Source: WHTX01 sp038255145
GTDB taxonomy: Bacteria > Actinomycetota > Acidimicrobiia > Acidimicrobiales > CAIXPF01
Direction: 5' to 3'
NCBI GenBank assembly: GCA_038255145.1
Contig: JBBSLP010000040.1
Location: forward strand, 1-54,872
Length of the DNA: 54,872 nt
Shown here: positions 25,808-34,486 of the stretch, one piece after another
How the letters are laid out: every line of letters begins with the position of its first letter
How positions within the stretch are numbered: position 1 is the stretch's first letter
Notes under the pieces: generated by a model
Seen by the model: only the letters and a program-made list of their open reading frames with translations
Databases searched by the model: none
What the model was told of the DNA's origin: nothing
Position numbers and translations under genes: made by a program

Positions 25808-26144
25808 ATGGCGTACTGGACGACCTTCACCGACGAAGCCCCCGAGCTGGCCGCAGCCGCCCAGGGCCGCTTCGCCGGACCCCCGTTTCGCCCTGCACAG
25901 CGCCCCCGTGGAGACCGATCTGGTCGAGGGCGACGTCAAGGTGGGCGGTCGGGCCACCCTGGTCACGGACGAGGCCTCCCGGGCCCGCTTCTCCAGCGAG
26001 CTCGAGCATCCCGAGGTCATGGACGGCTCGGACCTGTTCCGTCTCGACCTCGACGAGGTGACACTGATCCGGGTGCAGGGCGACCACCTGGTCATCGACA
26101 CCTGGCGTCCGGGCCGCCCCACCACCCGTATCGACCGGCGCTAA
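25808..26144 (+). pseudogene. Pyridoxamine 5'-phosphate oxidase (PPOX)-family gene with internal deletion
   Basis: ATG 25808 starts MAYWTTFTDEAPELAAAAQGRF, a typical PPOX-family N-terminus. About 50-60 residues of the central FMN-binding barrel are then missing, and the reading frame changes. The other frame resumes at RFALHSAPVETDLVEGDVKV and runs to VIDTWRPGRPTTRIDRR and a stop at 26144. The relic cannot make a working flavin-binding split barrel. It still has its divergent regulator and intact operator, so the loss may be recent. Confidence 0.8.
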
Positions 26145-27847
26145 CTCCGAAGGCCCGTGCTGTCAGCCGGGATCCGCAGGTCGAGGCGGGGATCGTCCGG
26201 GCCCGGTTCGACGTTGGCCGAGGGTTCGCCGGGGCCGGCCGAGGCCACCTCGTGCTCCTCAGCGATGACGATGCGATCCCGACCCCGGTCCTTGGCCAGC
26301 AGCAGGGCGGCGTCGGCCCGACGCAGGAGGGCGTCGAACGCCTCCCCCGGTTGAGGCAGGGCCAGGCCGAAGCTGGCTGTGAAGGAGGGCAGTCCGGCCA
26401 CGGTTGTGGCTTCGATCAGCCGGCTTCGTATCCGCTCCAGCACGACCAGGGCATCCTCCGCGCTCCCGCCGGGCAGGACGATGACGAACTCTTCGCCGCC
26501 GAAGCGGGCCACAACATCGCTGCCTCGCATGGCTTCGGAGCAGACCCGGGCGAACAGCGCCAGGGCCCGGTCCCCGGCCTCGTGGCCGAAGCGGTCGTTG
26601 AGCTGCTTGAAGTGGTCGAGATCGGCGTAGACCACTGACGGCTGCACTCCCTCCGCCCGCATCGAGCGTACGTGGTCCTCGATGTGTCGACGGTTGGGCA
26701 GGCCTGTCAGCAGGTCCGTCGATGCCTGGGTGCGGGAAGTGCGCAGGGCCCGGAGCATCCCGATGCGCTGCGAGGTCTCCGAGGCCACGAGTTCGAGGTC
26801 TCCGGCCAGGCTCACGGGCACCTCGCCCACGGCACGGCTGTGGTGCAGCACACCGATGGTCTGTCCTTCGACGGCCATGGGCACGCACACCGCACCGCAG
26901 GGCGCACCACCGTTGCGGCCGAGGTGGGGACAGGCGTCGAGGCTGTCGCTCGATGGGAAGGTGAGGCTGTGGCCCTGCCGGGCCGCAGGGCAGTTGACCG
27001 GGCTGTCGACGGAGCACGTGGCCGCCGCCTTGCCCGATCGGTGGAAGTGGGCCCGGCTCGAGTCCGCCATCATGGCCGTGACCTCCCCGTCGCAACGCTC
27101 GGCCGACGCCCGGAGCATGACGTCGACGGCGTCCTCCTCTCGGTCGAGCATGGACAGCGCCCGCTTGACCCGGGCCTCGAGGTCGCCTTTGCGCGTGGTG
27201 CGCAGCTCCCGGCGGTTGCGGCGGCGCTCGGTGACGGTGGCCCGCCAGGTGGCCACCCCGAGGATGGCGATGGTCGTGGCGAACCCCGTGATCGCCAACG
27301 CGGTGACCGCGCCCATCATCACGGCGACGCGGCGCAGGCGGGTCTGCTGGTGGGCGGCGGTCTCGCGGGTCAGCGCCCCGAGGTCGGCCCGCAGGGGCTC
27401 CATCACGGCGCCGAAGGCCCGGATGGACAGGGCCAGCGCGGCGGGGTCGGCCATGACGGCGGCGTCGGCGGTGGCGTGGTCCTCGGCGTAGAAGGCGTCG
27501 ATGCGGGCCACGGTGTCGGGGTCGAGCCCGGGCACCCCCCGCAGCTGCTCCCACTTGAGGTGGGTGGCCTCGATCACCTGTATGGCGTTGGTGGCCGAGG
27601 CGAGGTCGGTGACGACGTCGCCCTGCGCCAGGAGCATGTCCCTCTGGGCGCCGCTCACGGAGCCGGCCATGTTGGCCAGCGTGACGAGTACGGCGGCATC
27701 CTCGGCCACTTCGGCCGTGACGCCGTGCTCCCTGTACAGCTGCTGGGCCGCGAGGGAGCCCTGCAGCACCACCAGCACCAGGGCGATGGCGCCGACCATG
27801 GTGGCGGGGTGGGTGGCGCGGTTGCGCCTGGCCAATGGGTTGAACAT
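26141..27847 (-). CDS. Membrane diguanylate cyclase with Cys-rich GAF-like sensor
   Basis: A 568-residue protein: TM1 about 17-36, an extracytoplasmic helical region, TM2 about 173-200, a GAF-like domain about 235-370, and a GGDEF domain about 375-530. The active-site loop is Gly-Gly-Glu-Glu-Phe (450-454) and the product-inhibition site RxxD is Arg441-Asp444, so it should make c-di-GMP and be feedback-inhibited. The GAF-like part holds cysteines at 252, 278, 286, 306, 317 and 321, which suggests a metal or Fe-S cofactor or redox sensing. GGAGG precedes the ATG at 27847. Confidence 0.9.
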   Translation of the reverse strand: MFNPLARRNRATHPATMVGAIALVLVVLQGSLAAQQLYREHGVTAEVAEDAAVLVTLANMAGSVSGAQRDMLLAQGDVVTDLASATNAIQVIEATHLKWEQLRGVPGLDPDTVARIDAFYAEDHATADAAVMADPAALALSIRAFGAVMEPLRADLGALTRETAAHQQTRLRRVAVMMGAVTALAITGFATTIAILGVATWRATVTERRRNRRELRTTRKGDLEARVKRALSMLDREEDAVDVMLRASAERCDGEVTAMMADSSRAHFHRSGKAAATCSVDSPVNCPAARQGHSLTFPSSDSLDACPHLGRNGGAPCGAVCVPMAVEGQTIGVLHHSRAVGEVPVSLAGDLELVASETSQRIGMLRALRTSRTQASTDLLTGLPNRRHIEDHVRSMRAEGVQPSVVYADLDHFKQLNDRFGHEAGDRALALFARVCSEAMRGSDVVARFGGEEFVIVLPGGSAEDALVVLERIRSRLIEATTVAGLPSFTASFGLALPQPGEAFDALLRRADAALLLAKDRGRDRIVIAEEHEVASAGPGEPSANVEPGPDDPRLDLRIPADSTGLRS

Positions 27848-28137
27848 GACCTGCGGCCTCCGAGACGACGATGCCGACGCACGGCGTGCCCAACCATGTC
27901 GACACGAGCGTCACCGAGCTTGAGCGAACGGTCGAACAGGGACGGGATTGGTCAGGGCCGTCCAGCTCAGTTTCTATGCCTGCTGCGCAGCCGTGACGCG
28001 AGCGTGAAAATGGTGGTGGGCGAGCCCTTCACGCCGTCGCGTTCTTGGTCTTGAGGCCGTGGTTCAGCTTGGTGTGGGGCCCGACCGGAAGGACGACGCA
28101 CTGTGCTACGAGCACGACGATCAGACTTTTGTTTCCC

Positions 28138-28405
28138 TTGAAGCCCGACAGCAACCTTGTCGAGGAGATCGACAGCGACGAGACCGAACGGATCCTGAAC
28201 TGCGCGGCGGCGATCGACGTGGCGAAAGCGACGGGCATGGTTTGTGTCCGTCGCCCGCATCCCTCGATCGAGGGGCGTCGCCTGTCGCGGGTGTGAGAGG
28301 TCGGACTACTACACCAACCGCCTCGACCCCGACCGCAAGACCCGCGACCTCGTCCGTCAACTCCACGCCCTCGGCCACACCGTCACCCTCACCCCCGCCG
28401 CCTGA
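28138..28405 (+). pseudogene. Transposase remnants: IS110-type N-terminus joined to another C-terminal fragment
   Basis: 28138-28296 encodes EEIDSDETERILNCAAAIDVAKATGM and ends in a stop after about 53 codons. AIDVAK is the start of the DEDD catalytic domain of IS110-family transposases. Directly after, 28301-28405 encodes SDYYTNRLDPDRKTRDLVRQ and LHALGHTVTLTPAA before a stop, which looks like the C-terminus of a transposase of uncertain family. The two pieces are in different contexts and the whole middle is missing, so this is a deletion scar, not an active element. Confidence 0.65.
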
Positions 28406-28433
28406 CCACAACCCACCCCATCCAGGTGTGAAT

Positions 28434-28462
28434 CGGGGTGCGGGGCTCCGCCCCCCACCCCG
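28434..28462. terminator. Strong GC hairpin downstream of the HpaB-family gene
   Basis: CGGGGTGCGGGGC and GCCCCCCACCCCG pair over 13 bp with one mismatch and a 3-nt loop. It lies about 130 bp beyond the stop of the HpaB-family gene and just past the transposase debris; it could be a terminator or part of an old IS end. Confidence 0.5.
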
Positions 28463-28591
28463 ACAACCGCGCAACGACCCCCGTCAACTCACGGAGATTT
28501 TCCGGTCAGGTTCGTCAATCGGCGGCCTCGTCCGGGACCCGGGCGCGAGACGACCCCGCCCGTGACCGGGATCGTCCACGGCACCTCGCGG

Positions 28592-29992
28592 TCAGCAGCC
28601 GGGGCGGTGGTCCCCTCCGGTGCTGAGGCCGGCCAGGCGCAGGCCGGCCTCCTTGGCCGCGTCGAGGTCGTAGTGCTTGCGGGTCACGATGCGCTGGGCG
28701 TAGAGACCGCCACCGGCCTGGATGTTGGTGACCTGCTTCCAGCCGCCGTAGGCATCGGCGGTCACGTCCCGGATGGCGTGGAACAGGCGGGTGCGGTACT
28801 CACCGTCGACGTCACGGCTGGTGCCCATGTACTTGCGGGCCAGGTGGCCGACCTCGGCGTTCTCCAGGTCGGCCATGGACGGCGCCGTCACGATGGCGCC
28901 GCCGGCGATGTCGTGCAGGTGGCGAACCATGAGGTTGTAGTTGGCCGCCCCGGTGTACTTGCCGGCGTTGGTGTAGAGCTCGTCGGGGAAGACGGCACCG
29001 AACACCCCGGTGTCGGCGTGGGACAGAGCCGCTTCCAGGCACGCCCGTACCACGGTGGCGTGGATGATCATCTCGGAGATCTTCTCCTTGATGTGGGCCT
29101 GGCCGGCCAGGCCGTTGGCCTCGGCGATGAGCTGGGCCAGGCCCACCATGGTGTCACCGTCGTCGGCCATGGCCGACAGGCCGCCGAGGCGCTCCCACAG
29201 GCCCAGGGAATGGGCGAACATCGAGGCGCTGGACACCTCGCCGTCGAGCAGGACCCGCTCGTTGGGCACGAACACGTCGTCGAAGATGACGAAGCCCTCG
29301 GGCGAGCTGCTCCGGGTGGACACAGGGAAGTCCCGCAGGTCCTCGTGGCGGGGGAAGTAGCTGGTGTTGATGATCTTCACGCCCGGGGCGTTCACCGGCA
29401 CCATGGCGGCGATGGCGTACTCCTCCTCACCGGCCTTCATGGCCTTGGTGGGGATGGTCATCAGCTCGTGGCCCAGGGAGGCCGCGGTGATGTGGAGCTT
29501 GGCGCCCCGGATGACGACGCCTTCGGGGGTGCGGTCGACCACGTGCACGTAGGCGTCGCGGTCGTCCTGCTTGCCCGGGGCCCGGGAGCGGTCACCCTTG
29601 GCATCGGTGATGCACTGGGTGACCCGCAGGTCGTTCTTCTGGACGTGCTCGATGTAGCCGTTGATGCGCTCGATGTACTGCGGAGCGGAGTCCTGGAGCT
29701 TCCCGGCCACCGTGGCCAGGGTCATGATCGACGTATAGGTGACGTGGGCCATCATGCCGGCCTGGTGCACGAGCTCGACCTTGGCCCGCAGCTCCTCGCG
29801 GGAGGTGGGCACGCCGCTGATGGGGCTGTGGCCGTCGACGGCCATGGTCCCCAGCCAGTCGTAGTCGTCGGCCACCTGCTGGACGGGGGGGCCGAGGATG
29901 GGGTGCGCAGGCAGGTCGTCGACCCGCTTCCCCTCGAAGAACGTCGACCGACCGTCGAACAGCGATGCCTTGTACTCTTCGCCCGTCATCAT
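28592..29992 (-). CDS. HpaB/AbfD-family protein (4-hydroxyphenylacetate 3-hydroxylase superfamily)
   Basis: A 466-residue protein: MMTGEEYKASLFDGRSTFFE, YIEHVQKNDLRVTQCITDAKGD, RSRAPGKQDDRDAYVHVVDR, GVVIRGAKLHITAASLGHEL and FVIFDDVFVPNERVLLDG. The overall sequence is closer to 4-hydroxybutyryl-CoA dehydratase (AbfD) than to HpaB, but the [4Fe-4S] ligands of AbfD (Cys99, Cys103, His292, Cys299) align with Thr, Ile, Trp and non-Cys residues. A flavin monooxygenase or a cluster-free isomerase is therefore more likely. Start ATG 29992 has AAGGGGG upstream. A TetR-family gene is divergent. Confidence 0.82.
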   Translation of the reverse strand: MMTGEEYKASLFDGRSTFFEGKRVDDLPAHPILGPPVQQVADDYDWLGTMAVDGHSPISGVPTSREELRAKVELVHQAGMMAHVTYTSIMTLATVAGKLQDSAPQYIERINGYIEHVQKNDLRVTQCITDAKGDRSRAPGKQDDRDAYVHVVDRTPEGVVIRGAKLHITAASLGHELMTIPTKAMKAGEEEYAIAAMVPVNAPGVKIINTSYFPRHEDLRDFPVSTRSSSPEGFVIFDDVFVPNERVLLDGEVSSASMFAHSLGLWERLGGLSAMADDGDTMVGLAQLIAEANGLAGQAHIKEKISEMIIHATVVRACLEAALSHADTGVFGAVFPDELYTNAGKYTGAANYNLMVRHLHDIAGGAIVTAPSMADLENAEVGHLARKYMGTSRDVDGEYRTRLFHAIRDVTADAYGGWKQVTNIQAGGGLYAQRIVTRKHYDLDAAKEAGLRLAGLSTGGDHRPGC

Positions 29993-30036
29993 GACCGGGA
30001 ACCCCCTTGGCTCGAAGTAGCGGGAGCATACCGAGC

Positions 30037-30050
30037 TGACATGGTTGTCA
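30037..30050. promoter_or_regulatory. Palindrome between HpaB-family and TetR genes
   Basis: TGACA-TGGT-TGTCA, perfect 5-bp arms, lies midway between the divergent starts (29992 and 30100). It is a reasonable TetR-family operator, though short. Confidence 0.45.
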
Positions 30051-30099
30051 CCAGGGGTCGACCAGGAGACGGTGGGTGCAGGGCTACACTCCACCACCG

Positions 30100-30759
30100 G
30101 TGCCCACAGAACCGACCCTCACCGTCAGAGCCCAGGACACCAGGGACAAGCTGCTGCGCACCGCCCGGGCCGTCTTCGAGCAGGACGGCTACGACACCGC
30201 CAGCGTGAGCCGGTTCGTGGAGCAGGCCGACGTGTCGCGGGGCACGTTCTACCTGTACTTCGAGTCCAAGCAGCACATCTTCCGCACCCTGATCATGGGC
30301 ATCCGCGACGGCCTGTTGACCCTGCAGGGCGATTCGGGCATGACCCGGGATCCACTCGGCGCCAGCGGGCACGGTCCCGAGCACGCCCTCGAGCGGGTCA
30401 TCCGGATGTTCATCGCCTTCTACCGCGAGAACGCCCGCATGATGGCCGTGCTCGAGCAGGTGGCCACCTATGACGAGGCCCTGCGCGGCCTGCGCCTCGA
30501 GATGCGCCGAGCCGTGGCCGACCGGGCCCGCGAGTTCATCGCCCACCTGCAGCGGGCCCACGTGGTGCCCGCCACCGTCGACCCCCGCTACGCGGCCACG
30601 GCGCTGACGGGCATGGTCGACCGCTTCATGTTCGTGTGGCTCATCCTCGGCGAGGAGTTCGAGGAGGAGGACGTGGTGCTCAACCTCTCCCGGCTGTGGT
30701 TCCAGGCCGTCGGCGGCGTGGTGGTGGCCGACGGCGGCGCCGACGTCACCGCAACCTAG
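30100..30759 (+). CDS. TetR/AcrR-family transcriptional regulator
   Basis: About 219 residues. The N-terminal HTH reads TRDKLLRTARAVFEQDGYDTAS, then VSRFVEQADVSRGTFYLYFESK, a textbook TetR signature. The ligand domain has WFQAVGGV near the end. GTG 30100 is 9 nt after TACACT, so I prefer it to the GTG at 30076. It is divergent from the HpaB-family gene with a palindrome between, so it most likely represses that gene and itself. Confidence 0.87.
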   Translation: MPTEPTLTVRAQDTRDKLLRTARAVFEQDGYDTASVSRFVEQADVSRGTFYLYFESKQHIFRTLIMGIRDGLLTLQGDSGMTRDPLGASGHGPEHALERVIRMFIAFYRENARMMAVLEQVATYDEALRGLRLEMRRAVADRAREFIAHLQRAHVVPATVDPRYAATALTGMVDRFMFVWLILGEEFEEEDVVLNLSRLWFQAVGGVVVADGGADVTAT

Positions 30760-30844
30760 GGCGCCGGGCGGGCGGGGCCGCATCCGCAGGGGCCGGATCG
30801 GCGAGGGTCGGATCCGGGCCGGTCGGATCTGGAAGGGTTCGGGG

Positions 30845-31900
30845 ATGCGACGCCTCCTGCTGGTCGATCACGGTGACGGCGCCGCCCTCCACGACCTCGA
30901 GGGCGGCACCCGGGTCCGGCTGGGGGGCGACCCGCCGACGCCCACCCGGACCGCGGTGTGGTCGCCGGCCCGGCGGTGGGCGGCCGTGGCCATCTACCCC
31001 GCCCACGGTGACCCGGGCGACGGTGACGGCGAGGTGCGCCTCGTCTCCGAGGGGCCCGACGGAACCGCGGTCCTGGCCTCGGCGTTGACCGCCTTCTACC
31101 TCAGCGCCAGCCCCTGCGGTCGCTACCTCAGCCACCTGTCGCCGGGCCCGCTCGGCCTCGAGCTGGGCGTGTCGGACATCGCCACCGGCGAGCTGCGGGT
31201 CGTCGAACGCGGCCAACCGCTGTTCTGGTCGTGGTCGCCCGACTCGTCCCGGCTGGCCGTCCACGTGGCCGACCGGGTCGTCGTCGCCCCCGTGGACGAC
31301 GGCCCGGTCACCGTGCTGACCGAGGCGGCCGGTTCGTTCCTGGCCCCGTGGTGGACCCCGGACGGGTCGGTGCTGGCGGCGTCGGACGACGAGATCACCA
31401 GCCACGGTCCCGACGGGACGGTGACCACGATCGCCCCCCACCCCGGGGTGGGGCGCTTCGCGCTCGACCCTGACGGGCGACGGCTGGCCTTCGTCGACGT
31501 CGTCGAGCGGACGCCCTCCCTCGTGGTGCTCGACCTGCTGACGGGCGAGCGCGACATCGTCGCCCGGGAGGCCACGGCGGGGTTCTTCTGGTCGCCCGAG
31601 GGGCGGCGGCTGGCTGCGCTGGTGGCGGCCGGCCCGGGCCAGCTGCGCTGGATCGTCTCCGACGGCGACCAGGTCGTTCGGCTGGCCCCCTTCCGGCCCG
31701 GCCCGAGCTGGGTGGACGAGGTGCTCCCCTTCTTCGAGCAGTACGCCCAGAGCCACGCCGTGTGGTCGGCGGACGGGACGCGACTGGTCGCCCCCGGCCT
31801 CGACGCCTCGGGATCGGCGGAAGCGGTCGTCCACGCGGTCGACGGCTCGGCCCCCACACGGGTGTCCGGCGCCCGGTTGGCCTGGTGGGCCGCCGACTGA
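30845..31900 (+). CDS. TolB/WD40-like beta-propeller protein, unknown role
   Basis: A 351-residue protein made of repeated blades with the pattern W(S/T)PDG-R-LA: FWSWSPDSSRLAVHVADRVV, APWWTPDGSVLAASDDE, FALDPDGRRLAFVDVVER, FFWSPEGRRLAALVAAG and AVWSADGTRLVAPGL. This resembles TolB-type propellers and the propeller of prolyl oligopeptidases, without a hydrolase domain. No signal peptide is evident, so it is probably cytoplasmic. The 85-bp leader has three GG(T/C)CGGATC repeats. Confidence 0.7.
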   Translation: MRRLLLVDHGDGAALHDLEGGTRVRLGGDPPTPTRTAVWSPARRWAAVAIYPAHGDPGDGDGEVRLVSEGPDGTAVLASALTAFYLSASPCGRYLSHLSPGPLGLELGVSDIATGELRVVERGQPLFWSWSPDSSRLAVHVADRVVVAPVDDGPVTVLTEAAGSFLAPWWTPDGSVLAASDDEITSHGPDGTVTTIAPHPGVGRFALDPDGRRLAFVDVVERTPSLVVLDLLTGERDIVAREATAGFFWSPEGRRLAALVAAGPGQLRWIVSDGDQVVRLAPFRPGPSWVDEVLPFFEQYAQSHAVWSADGTRLVAPGLDASGSAEAVVHAVDGSAPTRVSGARLAWWAAD

Positions 31901-31924
31901 GCCGGCGGTCGACCCGGCCGTCGA

Positions 31925-34462
31925 TCAGCCGAGCACACCGTCCGACTCGAGGGCGGCCAGCTCGTCGGGCCCCAGGCTGAGCACGTCGGCCAGCACCTGC
32001 TGGGTGTGCTGGCCCAGCATCGGCGCCGGGGTGGCCGCCCGCATGGGCGACAGCGACGCCCGCCACGGCACGCCGGCCAGGCGCCGCACCCCCACGGCGG
32101 GGTGGTCGTGCTCGACGAAGAAACCCCGGGCCTCGAGGTGGGGCGACGTCATCACCGAGTCGAGGTGTTGCACGCGCTCGGCCACCACCCCGGCGGCCCG
32201 CAACCGGCCGGCAGCGTCGGCGACGTCCTGGTCGGCCGTCCACGCCGAGATGAGGGCCTCGAGCTCGTCCTCGTGACGTTGGCGGGCCTCCAGGGTGGCG
32301 AAGCGGGGCTCGGGTGGCCAGTTCGGGCCGACCCAGGGCCGTGGCCAGCGCGGCCCACTCGACGTCGTCACGCACGGCCACGGCCACCCACTCGTAACGG
32401 CCCCGACCGCGGAACACGCCGTGGGGGCTCATCTGCTGGTCGCGGTTGCCCACAGCCGGGGGCTGGTGACCGGTCACCGCCGCGCCCAGCACCCCCCAGG
32501 GGAAGGCGGCGACCGAGGCCTCGAGCATGGAGCACTCCACCCGTTCGCCCTGGCCCGTGGCCCGGGCCCGGTACAGGGCGGCCACGGTGGCCACGGCGGC
32601 GTGGATGCCGGCGCACGGGTCGGGCAGCGACATGGGGAAGTCGGTGGGGCCCCCGCCCACGGGCCCGTTCATGGCGGCCACGCCGGACAGGGCGTCGATG
32701 ACCGAACCGTAGGCCAGCCGGTCCCGCTCGGGCCCGGTCTCGCCGAAGCCGGTGAGGGACACGGCCACGATGGCCGGGTTGAGCTCGACCAGTCGCTCGT
32801 AGGGGAAGCCCATGCGGGCCAGGGCCCCGGCCCGCAGGTTGTCCACGACCACGTCGGCCGTGGCCAGCAGATCGGCCAGGAGCCGGCGGCCCACGGGGCT
32901 GGTCAGGTCGAGGGTGACGCTCTTCTTGCCCAGGTTGTACTGGTTGAAGTACCCGGAGCGGTCGACGCCGACCTCACCGTCGGCGAAGGGACCCAGGCGG
33001 CGGGTGACGTCGACGCGGCTGGTGGACTCGACCTTGATGACCTCGGCCCCCAGGTGGGCCAGCTGCATGGCCGCGTAGGGACCGGCCCACACCCAGGTCA
33101 GGTCGATGACCCGCACCCCGGCCAGCGGCGCAGCACCGAGGGCGAGCTCACCGGTGGGCGCCCGGCCCCGTGACCGGGGTGGCGTGGCCCACTCGGTGGC
33201 CACCTCGGCGGTGTGCTCGCCCAGCGCGGGCGAGCGCCGGGCCCCCGGGGGGTTGGTGCGGTGCAGGCGCACCGGCGACCCAGGGGCGGTCACGGTGGTG
33301 CCCGCCTCCGCCCCACCCAGGGTGATGTCGCTGAACCAGCCCCGGGCGGCCAGGTGGTCCCACGCCAGGACCTGGGCCGCGTCCTGGACCCGGGCCGCAG
33401 CCACCCCCAGCTCGCGGGCCGCGGTCAAGAAGGCCTCGGTCTGCACCTCGCCCATGGCCCCGGCCACGAGGGCCTCGACGGCCTCGGAGTGCTCGACCCG
33501 GGACGCCGTGGTGTCGAACATCTCCAGGAGGCCCCACTCGGGCTCGCCGAGGATGGCCATCCACCGCCGCCACTGCTCGTCCTCGGTGCACTGCACCAAC
33601 AGGGGCCCATCGGCGCAGGCGTAGGTGGACCACGGGCACACCCCCCGGGTGCCGTCGTGGGCCGCGACCACGCCGAGGTAGCTGACGTTGGGCACGGCGG
33701 TGGCCAGGATGGCCGACGCCGCCTCCTGGGCCGACACGTCGATGACCTGGCCCGATCCGTGGCCCCGGCGGGCGTGCAGGGCGCCCAACGTGGCCACCAC
33801 GGCCCCCGCGGCGGCGTGGACCGAGGCGAACTCCCCCCGGTAGCGCAGGGGGGTGGCCACAGGGTCGGTGGGGCTGGTGGCGTTGAGCGACAGCAGCCCG
33901 CTGGCCGCCAGCACCACCAGGTTGGTGCCCGGGGTGCCGGCCCGGGGGCCGGGGTGCCGGCCCGGGGGCCGGGGTGCCGGCCCGGGGGCCGGGGTGCCGG
34001 CCCGGGGGCCGGGGTGCCGGCCCGGGGGCCGGTGGCGCCGAAGGGGCGGATCTCGGTGACGATGAGGGCGGGATCGGCGGCCCGGGCCGCGGCGAGGGTG
34101 GCCCCGTCCAGCCAGGGCCGGTCGGCCCGGGTGGCCTGGATGACCACGTCGGCCCCCGCCACCAGGCGTCCCAGCAGCTCCTGGCCCTCGGGGGCGCGCA
34201 CGTCGGTGTGCACCGAACGCTTGGCCGCGTTGAGGTAGGCGTAGCCCGCGCTGTGCTCGGGGTCGGCGTCGCCGCCCACGAAGGGACCCAGGGCCCGGGT
34301 GGGGTCCCCGTGGCCGTCCTCGACCTTGACCACGTCGGCCCCGAGGTCGGCCAGCAGCCGCCCGGCGTAGGCCGCGGCGATGGTGTCGCCCACCTCGAGC
34401 ACGCGGATGCCGGCCAGCGGCGGCGGCGCCAGGCCCGTCGTCGGCAAGGGGCTCTCGATCAT
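31925..34462 (-). pseudogene. Fused double family III CoA-transferase, frameshifted twice
   Basis: Two complete CaiB-type domains in one about 840-residue gene. Domain 1 starts at ATG 34462 (LAGIRVLEVGDTIAAAYAGRLL) and domain 2 near 33130 (LAGVRVIDLTWVWAGPYAAMQL). Domain 1 has Glu (RGEFASVHAA) at the catalytic aspartate position; domain 2 keeps Asp (SLPDPCAGIHAA). Frame is lost at 33931-34030, where a 20-bp unit occurs five times: four copies or one would read through as GPRAGT...PGTNLVVLAASG. A second shift near 32313 (extra C in ACCCGAG on the coding strand) separates GRPELAT from EPRFATLEARQRHEDEL. It follows an acyl-CoA dehydrogenase gene by 24 bp. Confidence 0.85.
33931..34030 (-). repeat. 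20-bp tandem repeat, five exact copies, inside the fused CoA-transferase
   Basis: GGGGTGCCGGCCCGGGGGCC is repeated five times without a mismatch. With n copies the distance between the flanking conserved codons is 20n+7 nt, so the gene is in frame only for n = 1, 4, 7. The present five copies put it out of frame. Confidence 0.92.
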
Positions 34463-34486
34463 CGGTCTGCCCTCGTCATCGAGGGC

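Larger units (their letters stand above)
27848..28591. other. Gene-poor interval with transposase debris
   Basis: This 744-bp interval separates the diguanylate cyclase and HpaB-family genes. It contains only IS remnants (28138-28405) and a strong hairpin (28434-28462). The rest has no frame with genome-like codon use. The AT content is higher around 28110-28140, where there is a short T-rich stretch. Confidence 0.6.

Noticed and set aside
28592..29992. Annotation as 4-hydroxybutyryl-CoA dehydratase
   Set aside because: None of the four cluster ligands is conserved, so the specific enzyme name is not supported.
30023..30036. Third GntR-type operator (GAGCATACCGAG) before the HpaB-family gene
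   Set aside because: Only one half matches the TGAGTRTRCTCA core; the symmetric half is missing.
28562..30208. 548-codon plus-strand frame opposite the HpaB-family gene
   Set aside because: The minus-strand reading is a clear family member; the other is a His/Gly/Val-rich shadow.
33931..34030. CRISPR array
   Set aside because: The 20-bp units are directly adjacent with no spacers and lie within a coding region.
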